Source of the DNA: Pelosinus sp. | GTDB lineage: Bacteria > Bacillota > Negativicutes > DSM-13327 | Length of the DNA stretch: 64,000 nt | Assembly: GCA_029239675.1 (NCBI GenBank) | Contig: JARBUM010000015.1 | Coordinates: 1-64,000, forward strand | Direction: 5' to 3' | Shown here: positions 45,052 through 53,410 of the stretch, one piece after another | How the letters are laid out: every line of letters starts with the position of its first letter | Position numbering within the stretch: the first letter of the stretch is position 1 | The notes under the pieces: model-generated | Database searches by the model: none | Told to the model about the DNA's origin: nothing | The model's input: the letters and a program-made list of their open reading frames with translations, nothing else | Made by a program: the position numbers and the translations under genes

Positions 45052-46965
45052 CTAGAATTGATATTGGATACCAATTTGATAATTTCGACCAGGGCTTGAC
45101 CACCAATCTCCTGCAGTCTGTGGAAATCCATAAGCAACATTAGAAAGCTCAGCATAATACTTATCAAATATATTATTGACCTTTAAAAATGCTTTCGTAT
45201 CTTTAGTGACTTTGTAATTAATTGATGCATCCCACACCCAATATGTATTGGTCGGTAAAGCAGGTAATCCACTACTTGCCGTAGGACCTACTCTATCAAT
45301 AATGCCACGCCCTAATAAGCCAATATCATATTTTTCCTGACGATAATTAACTCCCACATTCCAAGCGCCTTTTGGTATATATCCATATGCATTATTTTGC
45401 TTACCTGGTGACTTAACTGTGGTTTGAGTATAACCAACAAAACCACTAAAATCATTAGAGAATTTTTTATTCAGCTGTACATCCCAGCCATGAGCTTTTT
45501 CCTTATCAATATTCTGATTGATTCCATCATACATCCCAGGACCAGTATGTTTCCAGGCGACTACGTTATTAGAATTTCTCTGAAATACATGAAAAGTTCC
45601 TGTCAAAGAATTATCAAACCTGTGGCTAATACCCGCTTCAACAGTACGCCCATCTTCTGGCTTTAAGTTCCTATTGCCGTAAGTGGTATTGTACAATTGA
45701 TCAGGAGTAGGAGCAATAAAAAATTCACTGTACGAAACATAATAATTCGTATTATCATTTTGTTTATATCCAAGATTAATACTGGGTGTTGTATGGCTGC
45801 CAAAATTAGAATGATTATCATACCGTACACCTGAGGTTAATTTCCACTGATTCGTCAGATTCCATTCATCTTGTACATATAAAGCCCGGTTCGTCAATTT
45901 AACATTATTCATAGTTGCTATTTTATCTTGGTTAAAATCAAAACCAGTGCTAACAACATGCATATCACCTATATTTTGTGTAAATTGTTCTTGAATTCCT
46001 ATAGTTTTAACTCTCGTTGCATTCGTTCCCCACATTGACCCTATACCATAAGTTGTATCGTAATCACTATTGAAGAAAGACAATTGATTGTGGCTTTTTT
46101 CAGAAAGCTTACTCTTATATATCATCTTCCAAGAAGAATTATCTGCAGTCCCAGCTTTATTATGATCGGTTCCATAGTGACTATCTTCATATCGATAATT
46201 CGCTTTATAATTATTATACATCAAGGTTATGTCTGAAGCTTCATTAATTACTTTTGTTAATTTCAGCGAATTTGTTTCCGAATTCAAATGTTGCGGTATC
46301 GTTAAGTCATTACCATCTTTAAAATCTCCCAGAAGATCTTTCTGGCTCACAATTACCCAACTAAAATCATCGGATTTTCCTTGATTCATCAAAGAATAAT
46401 TTTCTTTATCATAGCTGCCACCAGATAAGGTTAATGATGTCTTATTATGATCTGCTTTACGGGTAATAATATTAATAACGCCACCTTTGGCATCTGAACC
46501 ATACAATGCAGATGCTGATCCTTTTAATACTTCAATTCTCTCAATATTTTCTAAAGAACTATATGTATTAAATGGAAAAGCTGTACTGGTAGCAGCATTA
46601 ACTTTTATACCATCTACTAATACAACAACCTCTTTTGCTCCATTTATTCTCAAACTATTCAGTTGCTCATATCCGACACCACCGCCATAATTATACACAG
46701 CAATACCCGGTACGTCTTGCAACACTTCTACCAAATTACGATAATGATTCTTTTCTATTTGCCCTCGCGTAACAACCGTCATATTTGCATTTACTTCAAA
46801 TGATTTTACGGGTGTTTTTGTTGCCGTTACTACTACTTCATCAAAGGAAAATGTATCTTGCTCTTCATTTTCTGCAGCGTGAGCTCCTGTTATTGGCAGC
46901 AACATAGCACCGCTTAGTATACAGCCACATAGCATGGCTCTCTTCAACTTTGCCCTCTTATCCAC
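45052..46965 (-). CDS. btuB: TonB-dependent outer-membrane receptor, BtuB type (1)
   Basis: A 637-residue receptor. A signal peptide (to about residue 29, GAHAAE) is followed by the TonB-box-like SFDEVVVTATKTP. The plug domain has VVLVDGIKVN and LYGSDAKGGVINIITR; the barrel ends in YQIGIQYQF with the terminal aromatic. A cobalamin riboswitch with its own terminator precedes it, so cobalamin or related corrinoids are the likely cargo. The start is GTG with GGGAG upstream. It heads the btuFCD-exbBD-tonB run. Confidence 0.92.
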   Translation of the reverse strand: MDKRAKLKRAMLCGCILSGAMLLPITGAHAAENEEQDTFSFDEVVVTATKTPVKSFEVNANMTVVTRGQIEKNHYRNLVEVLQDVPGIAVYNYGGGVGYEQLNSLRINGAKEVVVLVDGIKVNAATSTAFPFNTYSSLENIERIEVLKGSASALYGSDAKGGVINIITRKADHNKTSLTLSGGSYDKENYSLMNQGKSDDFSWVIVSQKDLLGDFKDGNDLTIPQHLNSETNSLKLTKVINEASDITLMYNNYKANYRYEDSHYGTDHNKAGTADNSSWKMIYKSKLSEKSHNQLSFFNSDYDTTYGIGSMWGTNATRVKTIGIQEQFTQNIGDMHVVSTGFDFNQDKIATMNNVKLTNRALYVQDEWNLTNQWKLTSGVRYDNHSNFGSHTTPSINLGYKQNDNTNYYVSYSEFFIAPTPDQLYNTTYGNRNLKPEDGRTVEAGISHRFDNSLTGTFHVFQRNSNNVVAWKHTGPGMYDGINQNIDKEKAHGWDVQLNKKFSNDFSGFVGYTQTTVKSPGKQNNAYGYIPKGAWNVGVNYRQEKYDIGLLGRGIIDRVGPTASSGLPALPTNTYWVWDASINYKVTKDTKAFLKVNNIFDKYYAELSNVAYGFPQTAGDWWSSPGRNYQIGIQYQF

Positions 46966-47011
46966 TCTTCATCTCCCTACTTATCGTTTTGATATTCTCA
47001 AAAAATAACCA

Positions 47012-47047
47012 CAAAAAATCTCCTAACCGAATACGGTCAGGAGATTT
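47012..47047 (-). terminator. Riboswitch terminator before btuB1
   Basis: AAATCTCCTGACCG pairs with CGGTTAGGAGATTT, then T6 on the minus strand, between aptamer and gene. Confidence 0.9.
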
Positions 47048-47127
47048 ATCAATAGTATAAAGCAAATAGTATTCCCGACGTACATATACGCCGAGAAAAA
47101 AAGCACAATAAAGAAACTATCGCACAA

Positions 47128-47335
47128 ATCCCCTCCCCATCTCTCGCAGGTTCTAGCGGTGATTGCTATATAGGCAGTTCTCCTGACTCTGAATCATTGT
47201 TAGCCCACACCTTCCCAAGACTATCGCGTCTCAGTGGCATATACATGGGTTCACTCCTCATTACAGTGGCGGGACCGCGTCGGCTTTGAACCGAACTTCC
47301 CTATTAAGCCCAAAAGGCACCTATACCATCCATAT
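47128..47335 (-). promoter_or_regulatory. Cobalamin riboswitch upstream of btuB1
   Basis: All main B12-aptamer blocks are present on the minus strand, including GGGAAGTTCGG, GCGGTCCCGCCACTGTAA and CAGGAGAACTGCC. A linker of about 80 nt with TTCTCGGCGTAT leads to the terminator at 47012-47047. Confidence 0.95.
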
Positions 47336-47415
47336 TAAATTCTTTCATATGTTACAACATTCACTTTATTATAGATTTTTAAAATTGTCAAGCCACTCAT
47401 TGCTAGCTATTTCCT

Positions 47416-47949
47416 TTAAAATTCTATACCTTTTTGGGCCTTTATTCCTTTTTTATAAGGATGTTTTATCTCTTTCATCTCTGTAACTAAATCCGCTTTA
47501 TCAATAATCTCTGGACGAGCATCCCGACCTGTCAGCACAAGATGCACGGCATCAGGTTTTGCTTCTAACAACTCTAAGACTGCCTCTAAAGATAGAATGC
47601 CGAACTTAATAGCATAGTTAATTTCATCTAAAATAATCATGTCCCACTTCTCAGATAAGAGCTCTTGCCGGGCTTCCTGCAAGGCTTCTTTTGCCACTAG
47701 ACGATGTGCCTCTTTGTCATCATCCTTAGCATTTCTTACGAAACCTTCACCCATTTGGCGTATTACAAAGTTTGGGCCCAAGGATTCCGCAGTTTTCAAT
47801 TCTCCATATTTCCAATTGCCTTTTATAAATTGCACAACTAATACCTTGAAGCCCTGTCCCCAAGCTCTTACTCCAAGACCTAAAGCTGCTGTGGTTTTGC
47901 CTTTACCATTTCCTGTATTCACAAGAATTAAACCTTGTCTATTTTCCAT
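47416..47949 (-). CDS. cobO: Corrinoid adenosyltransferase (CobA/BtuR/CobO type)
   Basis: A 177-residue ATP:cob(I)alamin adenosyltransferase. The P-loop GNGKGKTTAALG near the start and IILDEINYAIKFG are the family signatures, along with HLVLTGRDARPEI. It attaches the adenosyl group to reduced corrinoid in the cytoplasm. It overlaps cbiZ by 11 bp and ends the cbiK2-cbiZ-cobO operon. Confidence 0.93.
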   Translation of the reverse strand: MENRQGLILVNTGNGKGKTTAALGLGVRAWGQGFKVLVVQFIKGNWKYGELKTAESLGPNFVIRQMGEGFVRNAKDDDKEAHRLVAKEALQEARQELLSEKWDMIILDEINYAIKFGILSLEAVLELLEAKPDAVHLVLTGRDARPEIIDKADLVTEMKEIKHPYKKGIKAQKGIEF

Positions 47950-49036
47950 ATGCTTCTCCCACCTTTATGATATTTAATAATAGGGTCTGCCAAGCCCTAA
48001 GGCAACTTGCTAAATCTGGTTTATCAATTATAGGACATAGGGACCCAAACTTACTAGCAGCTAAGGATAAAATTTCATTTCCCCCATCCATAACTTCCTC
48101 ACCAGACAACAACTCCCACAATAATTGATCCAGTAAATGAACATACAAAGATGTATAGGTTACCAATTGATCATTCTGTTCAATTACATGTAAACGCTCT
48201 AAAAATTTTGCTTTTATCATAGCGTCAGTATGATCCGTCTTATAGTCCTGCCATAAAGTCTCTTCTTTTATCCCAAAACGTTTTATCCGTTGTAGTACGC
48301 TATGTTGTTTTTCCGTTGACAAATCAGCCTGCCGCCTTAAAGCTTCTTTAACAGCATCCTTTACCACACAACCAATTAACTCTCCTAACTTATCATGCTT
48401 ACCTGCATCCTCTACATATAGGGAAGAATTCGGATTGGCAATTATCATTGTTTGGTCCGTACCTGATCCTGTTGCCAAACCATTCGAGTAATTACTACCA
48501 GCCATAAGTTCCTGCAAGGCTGCTGTTTTAGCTTCTGTACAAGTAACTAAGGCCCTAGCTAGGGTTCCAGGCGGCATGTCAGCGTCAATTATTAACATAA
48601 TATTAATTGTGCCTGGTTTCTGATAGGAAGATTTTGTATTAGGCTGAAAGTAAGTAGCTGGATCTCCTGCCCGCCCACCATTAACTTCTACCCCACCCGT
48701 TACTAAAGCTGTCACTATTAGACTTTCATAACTCTTCGATTGAATGGAAACGTTCTCCATAGAAGCAGCCGTCCCCATACCGGATACAGTCTCAGGATCA
48801 AGCCCTATCTCTTGTGCCACCAACCGCATATGTTCTTCATAGGTAGGAGCCCGCATTTCAAAAGACATTCCCGCACCAGGATTACAATCATGATTAAATA
48901 CCCCTGTCAAATTTTCATGATACCCGCCATTATACACAGAGGTACCAAGAACCTTACGAGGCTGATCAAATACTATTACAATACTTTTATAATATTTATA
49001 AGCAACATCACCTGTTGATAAGGTGCACAACTTCAT
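47939..49036 (-). CDS. cbiZ: Adenosylcobinamide amidohydrolase CbiZ
   Basis: A 365-residue CbiZ. The core (about residues 20-235) includes NHDCNPGAGMSFEMRAPTYE, GMGTAASMENVSI, VTGGVEVNGGRAGDPATYF and SNYSNGLATGSGTDQTMI. It cleaves the aminopropanol side of adenosylcobinamide or pseudo-B12 to give cobyric acid, so that a different lower ligand can be added. A C-terminal 120-residue extension (after about 240) has no motif I know. It sits between cbiK2 and cobO, which fits corrinoid salvage and remodelling. Confidence 0.9.
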   Translation of the reverse strand: MKLCTLSTGDVAYKYYKSIVIVFDQPRKVLGTSVYNGGYHENLTGVFNHDCNPGAGMSFEMRAPTYEEHMRLVAQEIGLDPETVSGMGTAASMENVSIQSKSYESLIVTALVTGGVEVNGGRAGDPATYFQPNTKSSYQKPGTINIMLIIDADMPPGTLARALVTCTEAKTAALQELMAGSNYSNGLATGSGTDQTMIIANPNSSLYVEDAGKHDKLGELIGCVVKDAVKEALRRQADLSTEKQHSVLQRIKRFGIKEETLWQDYKTDHTDAMIKAKFLERLHVIEQNDQLVTYTSLYVHLLDQLLWELLSGEEVMDGGNEILSLAASKFGSLCPIIDKPDLASCLRAWQTLLLNIIKVGEAYGK

Positions 49037-49078
49037 AATTATCCCCTTCTTCGACAGCCTGTAGCCAAATAAAATCCT

Positions 49079-49915
49079 TTAATGTTTACTCATACCATGT
49101 CCAGTTTCTTTGGTTATGGCATCTTTAAGGTGCTGCACGTAAAGTTCCTGTACCCTAGTATTTTCCCCTAAACCATGCAGATAAATATTCACTGCAAATC
49201 CTGCTGCCAACAGCTGTGATTTAGCAGATTCTTCATCATCACCAGCCATATCATGCTTCACATGATCACCAGCTACTAGCATAAAAGGCATTAATGTTAC
49301 TTTCTTGATACCCCGTTTTGTTAACTTCCTAATAACACTCTCGATACCTGGGAAACCTTCCACAGTATAAACAAACACATTTTCCAGTCCGGCTTCCTCC
49401 ATTTTCATTTGCAAGGCAGCATAGGCAGTATTGGCAGGATGTACTCCCCCATGCCCCATAAATACAACGGCTTCTTGGCTTCCTGCTTTCGGCAGTTGCT
49501 CTTTTAATGCCTTAATTGCCGCTAGATAATCATCTGGTCTTTCTTCTTGCCCTATATAATAAAGCAACGGACGACCTAGCACGATTTTTTCAAACGCTTT
49601 TTCTTTCCCATGAGCATACTGTACAACGATTCTTTTTATCTTGTCATATTCCTCGCCGCTAACTACATGTAATGGTTGAATGTATATTTCCTTATAACCC
49701 TCATCCGCCAACTTTTGCAGTGCTTCTATCTCTGTATCGATTTGAATACCGTCTCTTGCAGCTAGTCTTTTGATAACAATACGAGATGTAAAGGCCCTAC
49801 GTACCTCATAATCAGGAAACGTATTGCTAATTTTTTTTTCTATACTTTCAATGTTCGATTTTAATCCATCTTGATAGGTGGTACCAAAACTAACAACTAA
49901 AATTGCTTTTTTCAT
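49079..49915 (-). CDS. cbiK: Cytoplasmic-type sirohydrochlorin cobaltochelatase CbiK (second copy)
   Basis: A 278-residue CbiK without signal peptide, starting MKKAILVVSFGTTYQDGLKS. Metal-site His are in VFMGHGGVHPANTAY and MLVAGDHVKHDMAGDDEE. It inserts cobalt in the anaerobic B12 pathway. ATG at 49915 is chosen since AAGGAG lies ten bases upstream; the longer frame starts inside the leader terminator. It is a paralogue of the secreted CbiK at 33034-33966 and the first gene of an operon with cbiZ and cobO. Confidence 0.9.
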   Translation of the reverse strand: MKKAILVVSFGTTYQDGLKSNIESIEKKISNTFPDYEVRRAFTSRIVIKRLAARDGIQIDTEIEALQKLADEGYKEIYIQPLHVVSGEEYDKIKRIVVQYAHGKEKAFEKIVLGRPLLYYIGQEERPDDYLAAIKALKEQLPKAGSQEAVVFMGHGGVHPANTAYAALQMKMEEAGLENVFVYTVEGFPGIESVIRKLTKRGIKKVTLMPFMLVAGDHVKHDMAGDDEESAKSQLLAAGFAVNIYLHGLGENTRVQELYVQHLKDAITKETGHGMSKH

Positions 49916-49958
49916 AACAAACCACTCCTTACCCATTTTTCTTAACACCATTGTTATC

Positions 49959-49991
49959 AAAAAAATCTCCCAACCATCCGGCAGGAGATTT
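49959..49991 (-). terminator. Leader terminator before cbiK2
   Basis: AAATCTCCTGCC pairs with GGGAGATTT, then T7 on the minus strand. It is nearly the same as the riboswitch terminator before btuB1, yet no aptamer precedes it. Confidence 0.8.
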
Positions 49992-50086
49992 GACTCAATT
50001 CTTACGCAATATAGTCATATCTATACATCCTAGCTCAAACGTGCCAGAGAAAATGCAACATACTATCTATACTATATGTACTTTTA

Positions 50087-50123
50087 ATCATATCGCTTGT
50101 TATCGTATAACAAGCGATATGAT
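50087..50123. promoter_or_regulatory. 37-bp palindrome over the cbiK2 promoter, candidate operator
   Basis: Two perfect 16-bp arms, ATCATATCGCTTGTTA and its complement, flank a 5-bp centre. It covers the -10 element and most of the spacer of the minus-strand promoter, so a dimeric repressor or activator is likely. Confidence 0.6.
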
Positions 50124-50130
50124 TTGTCAA
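50102..50130 (-). promoter_or_regulatory. Candidate sigma-A promoter of cbiK2-cbiZ-cobO
   Basis: TTGACA, 17-bp spacer, TACGAT on the minus strand; transcription would start about 180 bp before cbiK2. Confidence 0.6.
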
Positions 50131-50197
50131 TGCAGGTAGTGAACTCCTTAAGCTAAAGCTGAACATCGCTGCTTCGGAGGGGACTCGTAGTTATCTT

Positions 50198-52048
50198 CTA
50201 GAATGAATGTTTTACACCAAATTCGACAGTTCGTGGTGCTCCATAATAATTATTGCTACTGTTAGTGGTTATATCATTTCTATTTAGTACATTCCTAACT
50301 GTCGCAAATATGGCAGTTTCCGGCTTCAGCTGATAATTAACCATAAGGCTGACTGGCAATGCATTGTGTGCCTTATTGGATCGATCAGCCGTATAATTAG
50401 CTGATAAATTAGCTGTTAGCTTATCTAACGTATAGCCAATTGTCATATTTGCCTGTATACGGCTGTATGCCCGAACCCACTGCCCTTGGGCATCCATTTC
50501 CCGAGGATTACCATAAGAACTGCCAACCGTATATCTATATTTATCCGACAACTTCTGTTGCCAGCTGACTTCTATCCCTTCATTTTTAAATTTGCTAAAA
50601 TTTTGATACATATCTGTGGAATCGGTATCAATATGATTGTCAATATTCATCATAAAGAGCGTTGTTTTTAGAATACCAGATTGACTTTCTTTCTTCCAAC
50701 CAGTCTCATAAGTCCATCCGCTTTCTGGTTTCAAATTAGGGTTAGATGTAAAATTGCTGGTTGTACCAGTATGTAACTCTGTAAGAGTCGGTAGACGAAA
50801 TGCTTTTCCCACATTTACAAACCAGGAACTCTCTTGCCCCAATTTCTGATTATATTGTATTTGTGGTAAAAATTGATTATACTCGTCACCACTCTCCGTT
50901 TCAGCATTTTGCCCTCTAAGACCCAAAATCAGCTTTTGCTTCTCATTAAACTCCTTCGTGCCTTGGGCATAAGCAGACATAACAGTACGATCATAAGGTC
51001 CTTTTGTCTTTGCTGAATCTAAAATATTTATATTTTTATATTTTTCCTGCTCTAATGTAATACCTGCTAAGTAATGTATTTGCTGATCATCCCATGATTT
51101 ATTGGCATCCAGTCCATATTTTGATGTTTTTAAATTGACCTGGGAAGAATATTTTCCTGTGCTGACCTTCGTAGTAGTGTAATCAAGATCGCGGAATGTA
51201 CCATAAAGCATGGCCTTCCAATCTTTATTCTTATATTGAAAATTAAATCGGTCTAAATTTTCCTTGTCATTGTATAATTCAGTCAAGTTATTCGTTGCTA
51301 GGTTTCTTCTTTCTTTGTTCAAATCATCTTCCGTATGGGTATAATACAGTGTCATTTTATCATCAAATTGATAGGTAGCATTAAAACTCTGCTTTTCGCC
51401 TCCAAGAAAATTATCATATGTAGTCGCAGTTTTTGTAAGGTTATTCACTTCCCCTGTATCAACAAAAGAACTAGTAAATGCTAATTTTCCTGTTTGAAGA
51501 TTAAGATTATAATTTTGCTGCCCTTTATTGCCTGAGGAAACTGTAATCGAATTCTTCACTTGGTTCTTAGTAATGATATTAATAACACCGCCGAAAGCAT
51601 CACTGCCGTACATAACAGATCCTGGTCCTCTGACAGCTTCTATTTTTTCTACATTTTCAAGTAAGATATTATCCAGCTGAAACATGCCATTCATATTGAT
51701 TGGGGCACCATTGACCATGATCAGTGTCCCTTTTTTTATGCCTCTCATAACAAGCTCGCTGCTCATTCTGCCAGCGGATTGTCCATATGGATTCTGGGAG
51801 TAAATAGTTATACCTTCTACAAATTGTAATGCATCAATTACGGTTTTTGCTCCTGTAGCTTTCAATTCTTCTCCAGTTCTCACCGTTACATTAGCAGGTG
51901 TATCCAGCTCTTTACTTTCCCCTCTCAATGCCGTTACAATCACTGGATCAAGACTAAAATCCTTATTTTCCTCAGCTTGTACACTAGGCATGACCATGAA
52001 CCCTAAGGCTAAGGTTGCAATAATCTTTTTGGTTACATTTCTCTTCAA
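50198..52048 (-). CDS. btuB: TonB-dependent outer-membrane receptor, BtuB type (2)
   Basis: A 616-residue receptor with a signal peptide (to about residue 25, SVQAEE) and the TonB-box-like LDPVIVTALRG. The plug has GTLIMVNGAPINM and VMYGSDAFGGVINIITK; the barrel ends YYGAPRTVEFGVKHSF. The start is TTG with AGGGGAG upstream. Two cobalamin riboswitches in series precede it, so a corrinoid is the likely cargo. It is clearly diverged from btuB1, which suggests different corrinoid preference. It is monocistronic; the next gene has its own promoter. Confidence 0.92.
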   Translation of the reverse strand: MKRNVTKKIIATLALGFMVMPSVQAEENKDFSLDPVIVTALRGESKELDTPANVTVRTGEELKATGAKTVIDALQFVEGITIYSQNPYGQSAGRMSSELVMRGIKKGTLIMVNGAPINMNGMFQLDNILLENVEKIEAVRGPGSVMYGSDAFGGVINIITKNQVKNSITVSSGNKGQQNYNLNLQTGKLAFTSSFVDTGEVNNLTKTATTYDNFLGGEKQSFNATYQFDDKMTLYYTHTEDDLNKERRNLATNNLTELYNDKENLDRFNFQYKNKDWKAMLYGTFRDLDYTTTKVSTGKYSSQVNLKTSKYGLDANKSWDDQQIHYLAGITLEQEKYKNINILDSAKTKGPYDRTVMSAYAQGTKEFNEKQKLILGLRGQNAETESGDEYNQFLPQIQYNQKLGQESSWFVNVGKAFRLPTLTELHTGTTSNFTSNPNLKPESGWTYETGWKKESQSGILKTTLFMMNIDNHIDTDSTDMYQNFSKFKNEGIEVSWQQKLSDKYRYTVGSSYGNPREMDAQGQWVRAYSRIQANMTIGYTLDKLTANLSANYTADRSNKAHNALPVSLMVNYQLKPETAIFATVRNVLNRNDITTNSSNNYYGAPRTVEFGVKHSF

Positions 52049-52152
52049 AATACTGTCTCCCCTTATGCTCTATTTATGATGTATGTATTGGTTGGGTTAC
52101 AGAGGGAGGGTATAAGCAAAAAGAGCAATCTAAACAAAAAGATGCTTGCTAA

Positions 52153-52350
52153 TCCCCTCCCCATCGCTCGTGGGTAAAACGGTGACTGTTAGATAGGCAG
52201 TTCTCCTGGCTTTGGGTCATTGCTTGCCAAACCTTCCCAAGAAGATATTCTCAGTGGTATAACTCGGCTCACTCTCCATTACAGTGGCGGGACCGCGCCG
52301 GCATGATACCGGACTTCCCTATTAAGCCCCGTAGGGCACCTATCTCAATG
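52153..52350 (-). promoter_or_regulatory. Cobalamin riboswitch, promoter-distal member of a tandem pair before btuB2
   Basis: A full B12 aptamer on the minus strand: GGTGCCC, GGGAAGTCCGG, GCGCGGTCCCGCCACTGTAA, CAGGAGAACTGCC, ending GAGCGATGGGGAGG. Between it and the TTG start there is only a weak, bulged hairpin, while a CCCTCCC run could mask the AGGGGAG ribosome site. Control may be translational. Confidence 0.93.
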
Positions 52351-52401
52351 TATGTATTTGTTAGTTCTTAAAACGCCTCCTCTACCTATGCTTTGCTAAA
52401 C

Positions 52402-52437
52402 AAAAAATATGCCTCCCACATAAGCAGGAGACATATA
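52402..52437 (-). terminator. Terminator between the two tandem cobalamin riboswitches
   Basis: On the minus strand ATATGTCTCC pairs with GGAGGCATAT, then T6. It belongs to the first aptamer (52514-52714). Confidence 0.88.
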
Positions 52438-52513
52438 TAAGTACTCTCTTTTATATTCATAAAAATCCCAGTATTAATACACCGAGAAGAAATACACTAT
52501 AACTCAGATACTT

Positions 52514-52714
52514 AATCGCCTCCCCATCGCTCGTGGGTCAAATGGTGACTGTCAGATAGGCAGTTCTCCTGGCTCTAGTTCATCACTTACCCAAACCTTC
52601 CCAAGATGTTCATCTCAGTGGTATTTTTTGGGGTTGCTCCCTATTACAGTGGCGGGACCGCGTCGGCATTACACCGAACTTCCCTATTAAGCCCCGAAGG
52701 GCACCTATCTCATC
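52514..52714 (-). promoter_or_regulatory. Cobalamin riboswitch, promoter-proximal member of the tandem pair
   Basis: A second full aptamer on the minus strand with GGTGCCC, GGGAAGTTCGG, GACGCGGTCCCGCCACTGTA and CAGGAGAACTGCC. Followed by TTCTCGGTGTAT and the terminator at 52402-52437, like the btuB1 leader. Confidence 0.94.
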
Positions 52715-52881
52715 ATTATTTAATTGTTTGTAAAAGCATAATATTCTGTAATTCTTGACTATGATATCATTTTTTCCGATAAGATGTCAAACTATCTCAA
52801 AATCTAATGGTGTTATTACCTTATTTATGGATTTGTATTATATATATTTAGGCAGATATACACTCTTAAATTTCTATTTAA

Positions 52882-53142
52882 TTAAATTGCTAATCTTCCT
52901 TTTTCATCTTCAATAATCAATTCTCCACCATGTTGTAACATTCTCTTACGCACATATTGAAAAACATGGATACTTTCATTATCAAGATGTCCTATATCAT
53001 TAATATTGACCACAATACGCCGATACCCATACTGCAAACGCTCCAGCAACTTTAATTCCAGAAAACTAAGATGTTCTACAAAAACATCACCACTTACATT
53101 CATATATACTTGCCGATTATCAGCTGTCATCCATACAGACAT
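52882..53142 (-). CDS. STAS-domain protein (anti-sigma factor antagonist-like)
   Basis: An 86-residue single STAS domain. The pattern VYMNVSGDVFVEHLSFLELK then RRIVVNINDIGHLDNESIHV fits, with Asn-Ile and His-Leu-Asp around the usual phospho-Ser site; the Ser of DS is replaced, since the motif reads LDNESI. It may thus signal without phosphorylation or use the nearby Ser. A consensus sigma-A promoter with a Fur-like box lies just upstream, so it should rise under iron limitation. No partner kinase or phosphatase is adjacent. Confidence 0.8.
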   Translation of the reverse strand: MSVWMTADNRQVYMNVSGDVFVEHLSFLELKLLERLQYGYRRIVVNINDIGHLDNESIHVFQYVRKRMLQHGGELIIEDEKGRLAI

Positions 53143-53178
53143 CTATTTTTCCTCCCTTAAAATCCCAATCATTTTTAT

Positions 53179-53197
53179 GATAATGATAATTATTATC
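53179..53197. promoter_or_regulatory. Fur-like box in the STAS promoter
   Basis: GATAATGATAATTATTATC matches the 19-bp Fur consensus at 18 positions. It lies directly downstream of the -10 element of the STAS gene, where a bound repressor would block initiation. Confidence 0.8.
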
Positions 53198-53226
53198 ATT
53201 ATATCGATATTGGGAACACCTGTCAA
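53198..53226 (-). promoter_or_regulatory. Consensus sigma-A promoter of the STAS gene
   Basis: TTGACA, exactly 17 bp, TATAAT on the minus strand: a perfect consensus promoter about 55 bp before the start codon. Confidence 0.8.
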
Positions 53227-53328
53227 ATATTTTGCTTTGTAGATAGCTTACCTAAACAAGTCTTCTTCACATCTGAGTAACAAAATCTTTTGCCATTCAT
53301 ATAATAAATTAAATTCCCTTACTTACAT

Positions 53329-53379
53329 GTTAGCCACGGCTAACCATCTTTTTTCTTACAAATGTTAGCCGTGGCTAAT
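53329..53379. promoter_or_regulatory. Pair of palindromic operators upstream of feoA
   Basis: GTTAGCCACGGCTAAC (53329-53344) and GTTAGCCGTGGCTAAT (53364-53379). Each is a near-perfect palindrome, and the second is the complement of the first. The TTAGCC...GGCTAA arms resemble DtxR/IdeR-type sites, and a DtxR-family gene lies at 56036-56467. The two copies could also fold into one long hairpin in RNA. Confidence 0.65.
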
Positions 53380-53410
53380 AATAATCCCTTACTCAAAGGA
53401 GGATTTAAAT

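Noticed and set aside
47286-47486. 66-codon plus-strand ORF
   Set aside because: It covers part of the riboswitch and the end of cobO on the opposite strand, with no start signal.
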